The notes beneath the pieces are model-generated. The model saw nothing but the letters and a program-made list of their open reading frames with translations. It did not search any database and had not been told where the DNA came from. Below, piece by piece: positions 19,088-30,172 of a stretch of DNA of 64,000 bases. The translations under genes were made by a program, and so were the position numbers. Origin of the DNA: Cristatella mucedo (taxonomy: Eukaryota > Bryozoa > Phylactolaemata > Cristatellidae); contig WPIO01000103.1 of the NCBI GenBank assembly GCA_009760855.2, forward strand, positions 1,072,001-1,136,000, in the 5' to 3' direction. How positions within the stretch are numbered: position 1 is the stretch's first letter; every line of letters starts with the position of its first letter.

Positions 19088-19227
19088 ACCAAAGCTGTAC
19101 GAGAGTATTCTGTCAGTGTATGCTGCTGTGCTTGTGAGTAGTGGCACGTGAATGGTAGTAGCCTTGCAGGCACTGAAGTAATACAAGGCACTAACTAGGA
19201 TTCCAAGTGATGTGGTACCCTACAACA

Positions 19228-19690
19228 AAAACTAGTTAATAATAACAATAATAGTAATAATGCACTTGATAAAGTGCCCTCAGAGAACTCAATCTCTTTC
19301 TACGCCCTTTAAATTTGCGGCAAAGGGAAATGCAATTGAATGGTGAGTAATATCATGCTTGATAAAAAAACAAAATTAATAACAGGGTTAGGGGTGACAC
19401 GCACAGGGTCAGCATGCAAATGTGGTTAGTGGCAGCGTGCACAGTGTCAGCACGCATAAGCACATGAAAGACGAATCACAGGGAACCACTAAATGCTGTC
19501 CTAAATAGGTGTGTTTTTAAGTTTTTTTTTAAATGTGGTGACGTCAGTGGATGTTCTGACGCAAGTCGGGAGTGAGTTCCAGGCTTTGCGAGCATACGAA
19601 CTAAATGCACAGTCTCCAAAGGATTTGAGGTTTGTACGAGGTATTGTTAGACTGTTGGATTCCGAAAAGCTGGTGATTGTAGACGGTGGA
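19228..19690 (-). repeat. LINE-A 3' end
   Basis: The minus strand carries the ATT tail, the 3' hairpin, the GTGCTGACACTGTGCACGC UTR and the reverse-transcriptase C-terminus (equivalent to FGDCAFSSYAPKAWNSLPT). No intact frame. It lies just downstream of the H2B pseudogene. Confidence 0.9.
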
Positions 19691-19929
19691 TTTGCCTCCT
19701 CCCAGAAACTGCTGATAATGTGGCCCGCATGTCGCTTGTGTATGCGTCAGGCCTGTTACAGATGTCAGAAAGTAGCTGCAGATCCATTGAAAACCTGCCG
19801 AAGTCAAATACTTAATGAAATAACCTGTAAAGCATCTGATACTTCTATTCAAATGTCACACGCTTTTGCTGGCTTGGGCTCACGATGAACAGCACTCGTC
19901 ACTATCGGTCGCTCAGCAACAAGGTAGCA

Positions 19930-20790
19930 TTTCGTTCTTTAACAGTATCAAATTTCTTAAAATTGAATGATGATAACCAACTTACTATTTATGGGCAAAT
20001 AAAGTTCAATTCAGAACTTAAAAAGGTAGACGCTTGCAATCGGCTCTGGTAGTATATCTCTTGTTGAGTCTGCACGAAATCGAGGTGTCGTGCTTTGAAG
20101 TGACATTTCTTTAGACGACAACATCGGCTCCACAGTTAAGTCTGCCTACTTTCAGCTCCACAACATTGCTAAAATTGGCGCTTGTTTAGACAGGGATGCT
20201 GTGTCCAAATTGGTCCCTGCATTTGTGACATCCCGTCTTGACTTCTGTAACTCACTGCTTGCTGGTCTACCGGCACATGCACCAGGCATTTAGTTTTGGT
20301 GCAAAAGTCTGCAGCTAGGCTTTTCTGTCGTGAGCGTCGCAATAGCCGCATCATCACTAGGCTAAGCATCGTCCCTTTTCGGAATCTAATTGTTTACCTA
20401 CCTCGTACGAACCTTAAATTCTTTGGAGACCGTGCCTTAAGCTCGCGTGGTCCCAAAGCCTGGAACTCACTCCCGACTTGTGTAACGACATCAGACTTGA
20501 CCATTTAAAATAAAAATAAAAATGCATATATTTATCACTGCATTTGGTGGATCCCTAGGATTTGAATTGCACGTGCTTATGCGTGCTGACACTGTGCATG
20601 CTGCCACTAACTATACTTGCATGCTGACCCTGTGCTTGTCACCCGTGACCATATTAATCTTGTTGTTCATAGAGCATGTTACCGCTAACCATTCGATCGT
20701 GCTTTCTTTGCAGCAAACGTAAATTGCCTAGAATGAGATTGAGTTCTCTGAGGGCTCTATACCAAATGTATTACCCTTATTAAGCGAGTT
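19930..20790 (+). repeat. LINE-A reverse-transcriptase C-terminus and 3' UTR
   Basis: Broken frames encode a KLNDD-type thumb region (19950-20000), then TSRLDFCNSLLAGLPA at about 20230, then ARLFCRERR, NLKFFGDRALSSRG and AWNSLPTCVTTS. The family 3' UTR, hairpin and ATT tail follow. Multiple stops and indels. Confidence 0.9.
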
Positions 20791-21729
20791 AACTTACGTT
20801 AATTTCTGTATTCGATCTTTACATGCCTCATTAATTTATTCATTAATTCGGCAAGTAATTCAAAAGCTTCTACTTTGCAGCTCTGCAGCTTTGCAGAAGG
20901 CTCATTTCCGCTCGTTACGTGTAGGCCCAAGACTTCCCTGTGTCTTAAGAAAGAGTTACGGCCGCCGGAAGCTGAGAGATGAGACGAGAGCCTGTGTAAC
21001 AGGCCACAGTATACTCTCAGGCTAGAGTATAGTCAGATTTCAAACGGACTACGCTAGATTATAACCGGGTATGTTATTATCCGAGCCAATTTATACGCTG
21101 TGTATATTGTGGCCTCGGCCAAATGATATTCTCCGGGCCAAGTATACCACCCTAATATCAATGGTAATAAGAGATATACACACAAATGATCATCAGATTC
21201 TTCTATATTTTATTTAAACCTGCAAACATCTAGACTTTCGTTGCTTCAACCAGAAAAACGTTCAATCAGAAATAACAATTAACTTCCACAAAGATAAAAG
21301 AATAATAATATACTTGTCAGTTACGCGTTAAAATAAAAGCGAACATCTAACACTTTATAGGGCACGCAATAGTATAAACTTTCAAAGTTAAACCTAATAA
21401 ATAAAAAAATTAATCTTGCTTATTTTTGAGATAAACTGTATGTTCTGTTGTTGAATGCGGACTGAAGCTTGCGGGATAAGTCAACCAATTCTTAGAGTCA
21501 CCGACTTTTACGTAAATGACGATGTCTCAACTCAATGTATTCACCGTGGCCATGATCTCGACATCTATTACCCAAACTCCATCACTAGAGATCCTAGAGG
21601 TATTTTTTGCATATTCATTCACATCTTGGTTAAATAATTCTTTAGTTCTTTTGTCGAGGCAATCCTAATGTGGTTGATAATTTTATCTGAGAAGGTATGG
21701 CTGTTTTCTGATTCAATCAAGATGTAGCT
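20791..21729. other. AT-rich stretch, no gene seen
   Basis: No coding potential, RNA gene or recognised repeat found on either strand. Confidence 0.5.
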
Positions 21730-22800
21730 GATAATAACAATAATAATAATAACACACTTGATAAAGCGCCCTTAGAGAACTCAATCTCTTTCTAGACGCT
21801 TTACATTTGATGCAAAAGAAACACGATCGAATGGTGAGTGGTATCAGGCTTGATAAGCAACATGAATAACATGGCAAAGGGTAACATGCACAGGGTCATC
21901 CTGCAAGTGTGGTCGGTGGCAGCATACAACAGTGTCAGCACGCATTAGCACCCGCAGGACGAATCACAGGGACTCACTAAATGCTGTGATAAATAGGTCT
22001 CTTTTTAGTTTCTTTTTAAATGTGGCCAAGTCAGGCGATGTCATGACGCAAGTCGGGAGTGAGCCCCAGGCTTTGGGAGCATAGAACTAAATGCACGGTC
22101 TCCAAAGGAGTTCTTACGCTGACCCACAAGGCCCGCTACGGCTTGACTCCTTCTTACTAGCTGAACTGATGCATCAGTTTCAGCCTGTTCGCGCCCTCGG
22201 GTCCTGTATGGACAATAAATTAGCTGTTCGATTGCTCCGCTTAAAGACCGTTGGTGACAGAAGCTTTAGCTCTGCAGGTTCTAGATTATGGAACTCGCCT
22301 CCACAATTCTTACTCAACGACAACTACTCTCCTACTGCCGACTATGGCTCATACTTTTCTGCGGCCCTGAACTGCTACTTCCATGCTACTCACTACCTCA
22401 ACTGCTCTCCTGACACTGCTATGCTTCCCACTTTCTCTTTCTTGCGTGAGGTGAAGTCTATTAGCTACCGAATTCGTACCGAAAGCCGCTTTGGCTGTGA
22501 GTAGGCTATACAAAACTCTCCTGCGTTACACTCACACGGTCTTTATGACTTTGTGGAGTTACAGACGGAGATACATTACATTACATTTGAGGTTTTTACG
22601 AGGTATATGTAAACATTTAGTTTTCGAAACGCGGGTGGAACGACGCTTGGCCCGGTGGGCGAGTAGATCTGATAGGTAGACTGGAGCCAAAGAATGAAGA
22701 GACCTAAAAGTGAGCGACAAAACCTTGAAGCCGATCCGTGGTTCGACTGGTAGCCCGTGTAGGTCGGCGAGAAGCGGTGTGATGTGGCAACAGCGACGAT
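21730..22800 (-). repeat. LINE-A 3' end, split by a LINE-B insertion
   Basis: LINE-A homology runs from its ATT tail at 21730 to CTCCAAAGGA at about 22110, then resumes at 22586 with TTTGAGGTTTTTACGAGG and continues to about 22800. The two edges join as in the uninterrupted copy at 43960-43985. The interval between is LINE-B. Confidence 0.88.
22111..22585 (+). repeat. LINE-B 3' end nested in LINE-A
   Basis: Encodes LTHKARYGLTPSYLAELMH (with one stop), then LAVRLLRLKTVGDRSFSSAG, then SPTADYGSYFSAALNCYFHA. It ends in the 3' UTR GTTACAGACGGAGATACATT with ATTAC repeats. It is 5' truncated, as usual for non-LTR elements, and is the best-preserved LINE-B tail in the window. Confidence 0.88.
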
Positions 22801-23144
22801 GGCCCAGAAGTAGCAGCTCCCATCACCTTTAGTTATATCTATGTACCATGATTTTCCAAGGTCAGGTGTTCTTCCAAATATACAGCTTTAAAAAAAGTAA
22901 GGCCAAGAGTTGTGCCACGATAACTTTTCCTGAAACTGGTAATAAGTTGAAAGTCTTGGTCTGCTTGTGCTTCACTGCGATATAGATATCATCGACGTCT
23001 GGTTTTTCAAGTGGCCTTTAGAATGTCTTGCTTTGGACAATCGTCGAGATGTGGTGAACATGGATAGTACCTAAATTAAACTCCGTTAAAGGTAAGAGGA
23101 AATTTCCGTAAACTCTCAACTTACCTTTTATCAAACTGCACACT

Positions 23145-23425
23145 TAGATTAATAATAATAATAATAATAATATTGCACTTGATAAAGCGCCCTCAGAGAA
23201 CTTAATCTCTTTCTAGGCGCTTTACATTTGCTGCAAAGTGATACGCAATAGAATAGTAAGTAAAATCATGCTTGAAAAACAAACAAAATGAATAACATGG
23301 TTAGGGGTTACATGCACTGGGTCAGCATGCAAATGTGGTTAGTCGCAGCATGCACAGTGTCAGCACGCATAAGCACATCGAGGACGAATCACAAGGACCC
23401 ACTAAATGCTGTCCTAAATTACGAT
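23145..23425 (-). repeat. LINE-A 3' end
   Basis: An AAT repeat tail, then the complement of the LINE-A hairpin and the UTR landmarks GTCAGCATGCAAATGTGG and CAGTGTCAGCACGCATAAGC. It ends in the GACCCACTAAATGCTG block. Confidence 0.9.
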
Positions 23426-24407
23426 TGCGTGACTTTGACACAACTTCAAGGGAATTGCAGGAGTATTCGATTTCACCGCAATGTTTACTTGCTTTGACCA
23501 CTTATAAAAACTGCTTCGGTTAATCAAATTAAAAATTCTCAGTTCCATTCATGCACTTTTTTATATCGGAGGGAGTTATTTGTTGGATATCAGCGGAAGT
23601 TCGTTGCCGGCTCTTCTCTGTGCGGATAATTGCCATAGAACAATTATTATAATAAGAGATTTACTTCTAAGAAAAGGTTTGGTTCTCTGCGTCATCTTTC
23701 ACGCCGGTTATGCACTGGCCAAGAGACTTATGATCTGGCACAATCTACTTTAAATCCATGGGCATATGCGATGCCCAGGACACATTATCCCCGGGGTAGG
23801 ACTCTGGCTAAGGCTAAACTGTACCCGGGTTTAATCTAGGCAGGGATTATTTTCGCCTGCTTCACTCACCTGGAACGTTCTGAGTGGCTTTTTTGGCAGC
23901 TGCCAGCTGCTGAGTATACGGCGTCGTCTCACGACGGTGGTCAAAGACTCAAAGGTCAAGGAGAGCAGCTTTTCTCTTAAGTGTTTTTCCGCTTTTGCCA
24001 ACTGCTATTTCCAGCTGCCAGTTATTACGCGTGCAGTTGCTCCAGCAAACGCGCCAGCGTTAGCTGCGTGCGCTAACGCTTTCCCGCTCGGTTCCGCTCG
24101 CCCGCGCTTTCACTCGCTGATTGGAGCCAGCGCAGAGAAGAGCAGAGCGCGTCCGATTCTCGTGAAGCGCAGGCCAAATGGCCTTTTAGCCGAGAGGCGC
24201 CGGAGCGACTAGCTCGTCGAAGGCAGCTTCCCGTCGACCGCGCGCCTCTCGCGGCGGCGGCTACACATCGGCGCCTGCTCGACGGGCGACCGAGCTCGAC
24301 TCGCGGCCGACGGAGAAGTCTGGACGCTGGGCAGGCAGAGGAAGACAGACTGCTCTACTGACTCGGCCGCGCTTCTCGCATTTTCTCGCATTTTCTCGCA
24401 TTTCGAG
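23426..24407. other. mixed stretch, no gene seen
   Basis: AT-rich to about 23900, then increasingly GC-rich. Short overlapping frames lack domains. Confidence 0.4.
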
Positions 24408-24512
24408 TGCGTACAGCGAAAGCCGCCCGGGCTTTGAGCGCGCTATGCAGAGCTCTCGTGCGTCGTACTCAAGCAGTCCGCGTGGCTTTGCGGAGCTACG
24501 GACGGAGGTGCA
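24408..24512 (+). repeat. degenerate LINE-B 3' UTR
   Basis: Matches the LINE-B 3' UTR (GTACAGCGAAAGCCGCCCGG, then GCTTTGCGGAGCTACGGACG) but with much higher GC than the other copies. The AT-rich positions seen at 22480-22570 are here G or C. Confidence 0.6.
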
Positions 24513-24539
24513 TGCGCGCGCACACGAGATCGCAGTCAG

Positions 24540-24720
24540 CGAGCGCTGTCTAATGCGAGCTCCGCACTGGCGCGTGGTCCAACGAGCAGCTGAAGGCGCA
24601 CGAGTGCGCGCCGACTCGAAGGGTGAAGCCGCGTGCTGGCTCAAGGCTCGGCGGCGGCGGCGGCGTCGCTTCGGGGACGAGGCGAGCAGCGGGTGGAGCG
24701 TCGTCGCGTGACCTTAGCAG
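24540..24720 (+). repeat. GC-rich block duplicated at 31964-32215
   Basis: Shares ACGAGCAGCTGAAGGC, ACGAGTGCGC, GTGAAGCCGCGTGCTGGCTC and GGAGCGTCGTCGCGTG with the block at 31964-32215, at clearly diverged identity and with indels. Neither copy keeps a shared reading frame. Origin unknown. Confidence 0.6.
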
Positions 24721-25197
24721 CAGTCGGCTCCGGCGACTCGGCAGCGGATGCGCCTCGGCCAGCCAGCCAGCCAGCCAGCGGCGAGCTCCGTCGTTCCGGC
24801 TTTTGCACGCGCGCTCATTGCAAGGTGCGCGTGTGCATTGCTCGATGGCGCGGACTCACGCCGATATTGCTGCGAATTCCTAGGAAGGACGGAGATCGAG
24901 GACTCGGCCTTCGCGAGCTGCTGCTGCTTGGGGGCAGGGCATCCGAAGCACCTCAGCTACTGTCTGTTATACGAGATCTGGGCGATTGCTTTATTGCAGA
25001 CAGTGAAGTAGTCCGACCCGGTTCAGAAAAATGTACCCCGTGGGTAACGGGAGATGTACTGTGTATACTCAGGAACTAAATGAAATTGGCTAGATCTTCG
25101 TCAGACCTAGGCGGGGTTCAAGCCTGCACTTGACACTGCGCATCTTTTAAAAGTTTTTTGGTAAGCTGAACAGAATTTCCATGATTCGGTATACGAA
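24721..25197. other. GC-rich stretch, no gene seen
   Basis: Includes a (CAGC)n-like run at 24758-24780. Open frames are compositional. Confidence 0.4.
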
Positions 25198-25365
25198 CCG
25201 TAATGGCACACTAGGTAAGGCGGTTACTTTTCATGACCTCGGTGCCGAGTTCATGGGTTCGAAACCTGCAGTAGGCGATTCTTTATTGTCACTGCAAGCG
25301 GTGGTGATAGCCGTAAAGGCTCCTCTGTCGCTATACAAAAGAAGTTGTTCAATCAGCTAGTATTG
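25198..25365 (+). repeat. SINE-A, tRNA-derived
   Basis: Head with an A-box-like TGGCACACTAGG, a hairpin (CATGACCTCGG and its arm), a B box GGTTCGAAACC, the body ACTGCAAGCGGTGGTGATAG and CCGTAAAGGCTCCTCTG, and an AATTG-type tail. The full family layout is visible. Confidence 0.9.
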
Positions 25366-26049
25366 AATTGAATTGAATCGAATGTATGGGAGCATGCTCG
25401 TCCAGGGCTCTGCTAGGTTTCATGTTCAGTTGACGGTTCGAGACAATGCTAGGAATACCAAACGAGCGGGTACCGTGTTTTTACGGTTTGTTGCGGGTTA
25501 TGGTTTTATTCGTCTATGGGTTATGTGGGTTTATGGTTGAATAAGTTGATGTTTTTACAAGGGCGAGTCACTGCAGGGTGAGAAGGAGGCTGTGGGAAAC
25601 AGGACGGAGGGTAGGACGGCTGTGTGGTGTAACGCTGCGAGCATTGACGGAATATGCAACTGTTGAAGCCCTCCTAGGTGTCTGCCTTTGGTCTTTTGTG
25701 CACCAGCGCGTGCTTGGTGTCAGAGCGTCAGCTTACAGATATTGAACTCGCAGCTCCCGCCAAATATCTCAGCTCGTTGCCCGGGCCCCAGCGGCGGCTT
25801 CGGGGCGCTTTGTTTTTATTAATGCAGCTCTCACCGATCTTAGCAACAGCAGTAACATTTAGGAATGCATTTGAACTATGATAGAGAAGCAATAATAGGT
25901 TTGACACGATCATAAATAATATGTAGGTTACTAGCCGCCGGCGTGTCATTTGCTATTATTCTATTATGCTATTATTCTATTATCCTATTGCTATTATTCC
26001 CAGCAATATCTCAAACCGCTCAGCACGTTCTCCTTCAAGTGTTACTGTG
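25366..26049. other. AT-rich stretch, no gene seen
   Basis: Contains a short CTATTATT repeat at about 25950-26000. No gene supported. Confidence 0.45.
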
Positions 26050-27900
26050 AATCTAAGTGAAATGTCATCAGGCCTGTTATAACTCCGGCGGCCCAACTTA
26101 ATGCTTGTAATTGGAATCCTCGCTCAATGTGCAATGAACTCTTTGGAATAAGCGACCTTATTTCTGGAAAAGGTCTCGAACTGCTCGTCTTGACTGAAAC
26201 TTGGCTAAAATCGGTTAACTGCCCGGCAATTAAAGAGGCTACCCCGGCTGGTTTTTCTTCTTTCACACCCCTAGATCAATCAAAACTGGAGGCGGAGTCG
26301 CTATTATCACAGGATCAAACTTTGACCTCGAAGAAGTCTTTCATATCTATCATCTTGATTTCACTCAACAACAAGTTACCGCTGGTGGCTGGTGGTCTTT
26401 AACCTACCAGGTACCGAGTCCTCCTTTATCTCAGATTTCTCTGCTCACATTTCAATTCTGTGTGCAATAAATCGATCTTTTCTCAGTATGGCTGATTTCA
26501 AAATTCATTTTGATAACTTATCTGACAGCTTTAGCACTGAATTTCGTGCACTGATCGGCTCATTGTCTCTTGTGGCTCATGTGCATGGCCCTACTCCTGT
26601 CAAGGGTCACACACTCGACCAAAGTTTCTCATACAATTTCACTTTGTCATAACCAATTATTACCTAATAAATCTTATCAGACCACATGCAGATCTTATTC
26701 AGTCTACAATATGTGCCCTGCAGCTGTCCGTGCGAAAATATCTGCTTCGCCTCTGCTGTTCTATCCTCTTTCCGACATGTGATCATAGGTAGATTGCTGC
26801 AACTCGACACTTGCTGACATGTTCGACGAGTTTGCACTTCTGACTAAGCGTACTGTGCGCCCTAGCTTAGACGGCCTATAGTTTACCACGGACATTAAGC
26901 AAGCTAAGTCTTCTAAGCGCAAGCTTGAAGAAGCATACACAAGATCAGGTCTGACTGTCCATTGACAGGCATACGAGGACTACTGTAGATGTACCAATCG
27001 ATCCTAGCAAATATATATATTTATATATATATATATATATATACATAATAATACATAATATATAATATGCCGCGGCGCTCCAGAAAACTGAGGGTAGTGA
27101 AAGCAGCCACTTCAGGCACCCTACTCACTCGTCTGCCTCAATTTAACCGCTCTTTATTTTATGGCTCACTTTAAGTCGTTTAGATTTGGTGCTAAGACTG
27201 ACTGATAAGAACGCGTCGTAGAGGCTTCACGCCGAAACTAGTTGAATCTTAGAATTACCCGACATATGCTCCATAGTCATTTCAGCAACAAAACTTGGCT
27301 GAAATTCTTGCTTATTTAGACAGGGCTACCTTATCTAAATTGATGCATGCATTTGTGATGTCCCGTCTATACTTCTGTAACTCACTGCTTGCTGGTCTAC
27401 CGGCCTGTGCAATCAGGCGCTTACAGCTGGTCCAAAACTCTGCAGCTGGGCTCATCCGTCGTGAGCTTCGCAATTGCCACGTCACACAACTTCTTACCAA
27501 CCTGCACTGGCTCCTAATCAAGCAGCGCATCTTTAGGGTTCTGTCACTAACTTTTAGGTTCCTTCGTTATCTGGCTCCAGCCTACCCTAGCAGGACTACT
27601 TCCCCAACAGGCCAATCAATGTACCGCCGGCTTTTCGGAATCTAATCGTTTACCTATACCTCTTGTAACCTCAAATGTTTTGGAGACCGTGCCTCTAGTT
27701 CGTATACTCTCACAGCCTGAAACTCAAAACCAAAGCACGTTACAACGTCCCATGACATGACGACATTTAAAAAGAAGCTGAAAATGCACCTTTTTATTAC
27801 AGCATTTGGTGGGTATTTGTGACTCGTCCTTCGTATGCATGTACCTGCCTATGCTGTGCCTGCTTCTTGTGAACGTTACCACCAAACACACGGTACTACT
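26050..27900 (+). repeat. LINE-A with endonuclease and RT C-terminal parts, decayed
   Basis: Non-LTR retrotransposon copy. 26110-26420 encodes the start of an apurinic-type endonuclease (WNPRSMCNELFGISDLIS, then LLVLTETWLKS). 26420-26660 continues the endonuclease-like region (MADFKIHFDNLSDSFSTEF). 27290-27640 encodes the RT C-terminus (YFCNSLLAGLPACAIRRLQL, then SAAGLIRREL). The core RT with the catalytic YADD-type motif is missing between them, and a (TA)n sits at 27009-27045. Stops and frameshifts throughout. Confidence 0.88.
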
Positions 27901-27913
27901 TTATGTGTGCAGC

Positions 27914-28128
27914 ACCACGACCTCGGTACCGAGGTCGTGGGTTCGAATCCTGCTAGTGAGCCATGATGGCACACTAGTAAGGCGGTTGCTTTTCACGACC
28001 TCGGTCCCGAGGTCGTGGGTTTGAATCCTGCGGTGGGTGATTCGTTATCGCCGCTGCAAGCGGGGATAATAGCCGTAAAGGCTCTTCTATCACTTTATAA
28101 AAGAAGCGGTTAAATAAGCTAGTATTAT
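27914..28128 (+). repeat. SINE-A, with a duplicated partial head
   Basis: A partial head (27914-27960), with a perfect palindrome and B box GGTTCGAATCC, is followed by a complete SINE-A: A-box-like TGGCACACTAGT, hairpin, GGTTTGAATCC, body CTGCAAGCGGGGATAATAGC and tail TAGTATTATTATTA. It sits within LINE-A 3' sequence. Confidence 0.88.
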
Positions 28129-28134
28129 TATTAT

Positions 28135-28212
28135 CTGTAAAGTGCATAGAGAGAAATTGAGTTCCCCGAGGGCTCCATATCAATTGTGTTATTGTCGTTA
28201 TTATTATTACGC
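28135..28212 (+). repeat. LINE-A 3' tail
   Basis: TGTAAAGTGCATAGAGAGAA, then TTGAGTTCCCCGAGGGCTC and an ATT tail. Probably the end of the LINE-A copy starting at 26050, separated from it by SINE-A. Confidence 0.8.
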
Positions 28213-28309
28213 CAACGCCACCGTTGGCCTGATGGAACTACTACCATAGATCTTGAAAGATCGTAAACCTATTTGAAGGTTGTGCGGGCGAATATTTTTC
28301 AAGAACTTG

Positions 28310-28625
28310 TTCTAGTTGTTTATTGAGCATTATACCGCTAACTATTCGATCGTGCTTCCTTTGCAGAAAATGCCAAGTGCCTAGAAAAGAAAATAAGAAA
28401 ATACTAGCTAATTTAACAGCCTCTTTTGTATAGCGACAGAAGAGCCTTCACGGCTATCACCACCGCTTGTAGCGGCAGTAGGGGATCGCCCACCGCAGCA
28501 GGATTCAAACCCCAACCCACGACTTTGGTCCCGAGGTCGTGAAAAGCAACCACCTTACCTAGCGTGCCGTCGCAAGAAATTGAGTTATCTGAGGGCGCTA
28601 TATCAGATTTATTATTATTATTTTC
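28310..28625 (+). repeat. LINE-A 3' end interrupted by SINE-A
   Basis: 28310-28387 carries TTGTTTATTGAGCATTATAC, the TTTGCAG block and CAAGTGCCTAGAAA. 28575-28625 resumes with AGAAATTGAGTTATCTGAGG and an ATT tail. AGAAA at both edges is a plausible target-site duplication. Confidence 0.85.
28388..28574 (-). repeat. SINE-A nested in a LINE-A tail
   Basis: Minus-strand SINE-A: tail and TACTAGC at its left end, the body CACCACCGCTTG and GGATTCAAACCC (B box complement), and the hairpin CCGAGGTCGTG. It ends with the tRNA-like 5' end at GTGCCGTCGC. Confidence 0.9.
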
Positions 28626-29887
28626 ATATTTATTTCCGATTATGCAATGCTACGTGATAGTAACTTTCTTCGGTCCCTTAGTTGCGGTTCCGCACAAACA
28701 GGACCGGAACTTGTTTTTGCATTTATAGAAGTTTTTTTTCTGACATAACAATCTACAAGTGCTGAAAGTTTATTCGCTCTATTGGAAATTATAATGCCGC
28801 TATAGTCTAATGCCGCTATAATCTAATGCCGCTATAATCTAATGCCACTTTAATCTGCCCACTTTTAAATACTTGCACGCTATCCGGTCGTCCATAATCT
28901 AACGACGTACTGGTCGACAATCGGTCCGCTGCAGTGCACCGGTTCTTCTTCCTTCCGGCGGACAGTCGAACGCTCGTCGCTACTACCGCTGCAACTGGAC
29001 TATTTCGTGAGTACGACACTCGCTCGAGACCGTTAGCAGCTTGTGGCTTCACGGCGCGGGACGACTGAGAGGGAGCGCTTGCGATACTATTCCACGTCAT
29101 CGCTAGCGTTGCTGCTCGGGCGCGTTCTGCACGTGACTTGTTTGCTTCCCCCCTCCTCCTCGCTCGGGCGCGCCGGCGCACCGACCGCCGGTGCGGCCGG
29201 CCTCTGCGCGTCCCGCGGCAGCGTCCGCGTCTCGCGCGCGCACGCTGCCTCTGCGAAGAGAACTTAGGGCTCCGCTCACCTTTCGTCACACCGTCACGGC
29301 GCTCGCGTGCGGCGACCGTTGGCAATGCACGCCACCAGATCGCGCATTGCCGACAGCAAGGTCGCGATCCGCAATCGGGAGACGGTACGCGCGCGCGCGC
29401 GCGCTCTGTCGCGTGAAGGTGCCGCGATTGACCTCAGATCGAGGCGATTAGCCGAGCCCAGCTGCGCGGAAGTGAGCGAGCAAAGTAGTGGAAGCGACGA
29501 GCCGACGATGAGCTTCCTCGATTCCCACTTATTTCTAGCCTGCTGTGGTTGCTGTGGCGGTAAATCAAATCGGTTTAAAGTCAGGAGTCACGAGCGTCCG
29601 CCGGATTCGAAAATGCCATTCGCACTTCGAGCTCAGAGAGTTAGCAATAGGAGCTGGAATAGCAGCATCGTTTGTGGAATCATCCACCCCTAGTCATGTT
29701 CCACGGTTTTATAATCTGTTGCTTTGCGGTTGTTGTTCATCTAGGCGATTTGCGATTCGAGGGTACGCTTAAGGAAGTGTAGGCGTCCCCCCTTCAGTTA
29801 CCCAAATGATGCTGTCCGATTAGTTTCTTTTGGTAACCAACAGGCTGCTCTAGCTTGTTGCGCTCGTTACATTTGTGGCTTTATTTT
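28626..29887. other. stretch with a CpG-rich core at 28.9-29.5 kb, no supported gene
   Basis: 28795-28860 holds short tandem ATAATCTAATGCCGCT-like repeats. 28.9-29.5 kb is CpG-rich and could be a promoter region. An ATG at 29508 begins MSFLDSHLFLACCGCCG and reaches a possible donor after 29561. Its phase would suit the first hormone-domain exon of receptor copy 2, but one phase match in three is expected by chance. Confidence 0.3.
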
Positions 29888-30172
29888 CAACTCCTTTCGA
29901 GACCGTGCCTGTAGCTCGTATGCTCCAAAAGCCTGAAGCTCACTCCCGACTTGCGTCGTGACATCGCCGCCTGACATGGTCACGTTTAAAAAGAAACTAG
30001 GAGCGCACCGATTTATGGCAGCATTTAGTGGCTCCCCCTGCGATGCGTCCTTTATGTGCTTATGCGTGCTGACACTGTGCATGCTCCCACTGACCACACT
30101 TGCATGCCGACCCTGTGCGTGCATGTCACCCCTAACCGTGTTATTCCTGTTGTTTATTGAGCATGCGACTTT
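29888..30172 (+). repeat. LINE-A 3' end lacking the terminal hairpin
   Basis: RT C-terminal residue segment FRDRACSSYAPKA-type at 29895, TFKKKLGAHRFMAAFSGS at 29985-30040, then the 3' UTR to TTGTTTATTGAGCATG. It stops before the usual hairpin and tail. Confidence 0.85.

Noticed and set aside
19511-19888. 125-codon plus-strand frame beginning with a hydrophobic segment
   Set aside because: It is the antisense of the LINE-A C-terminus, with the same antisense frame seen at 2630, 22000 and 48830.
27916-28025. tRNA genes suggested by A- and B-box motifs
   Set aside because: The same head recurs in at least six places with a fixed downstream body and tail, and the anticodon arm is an extended hairpin. 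These are SINE heads, not tRNA genes.
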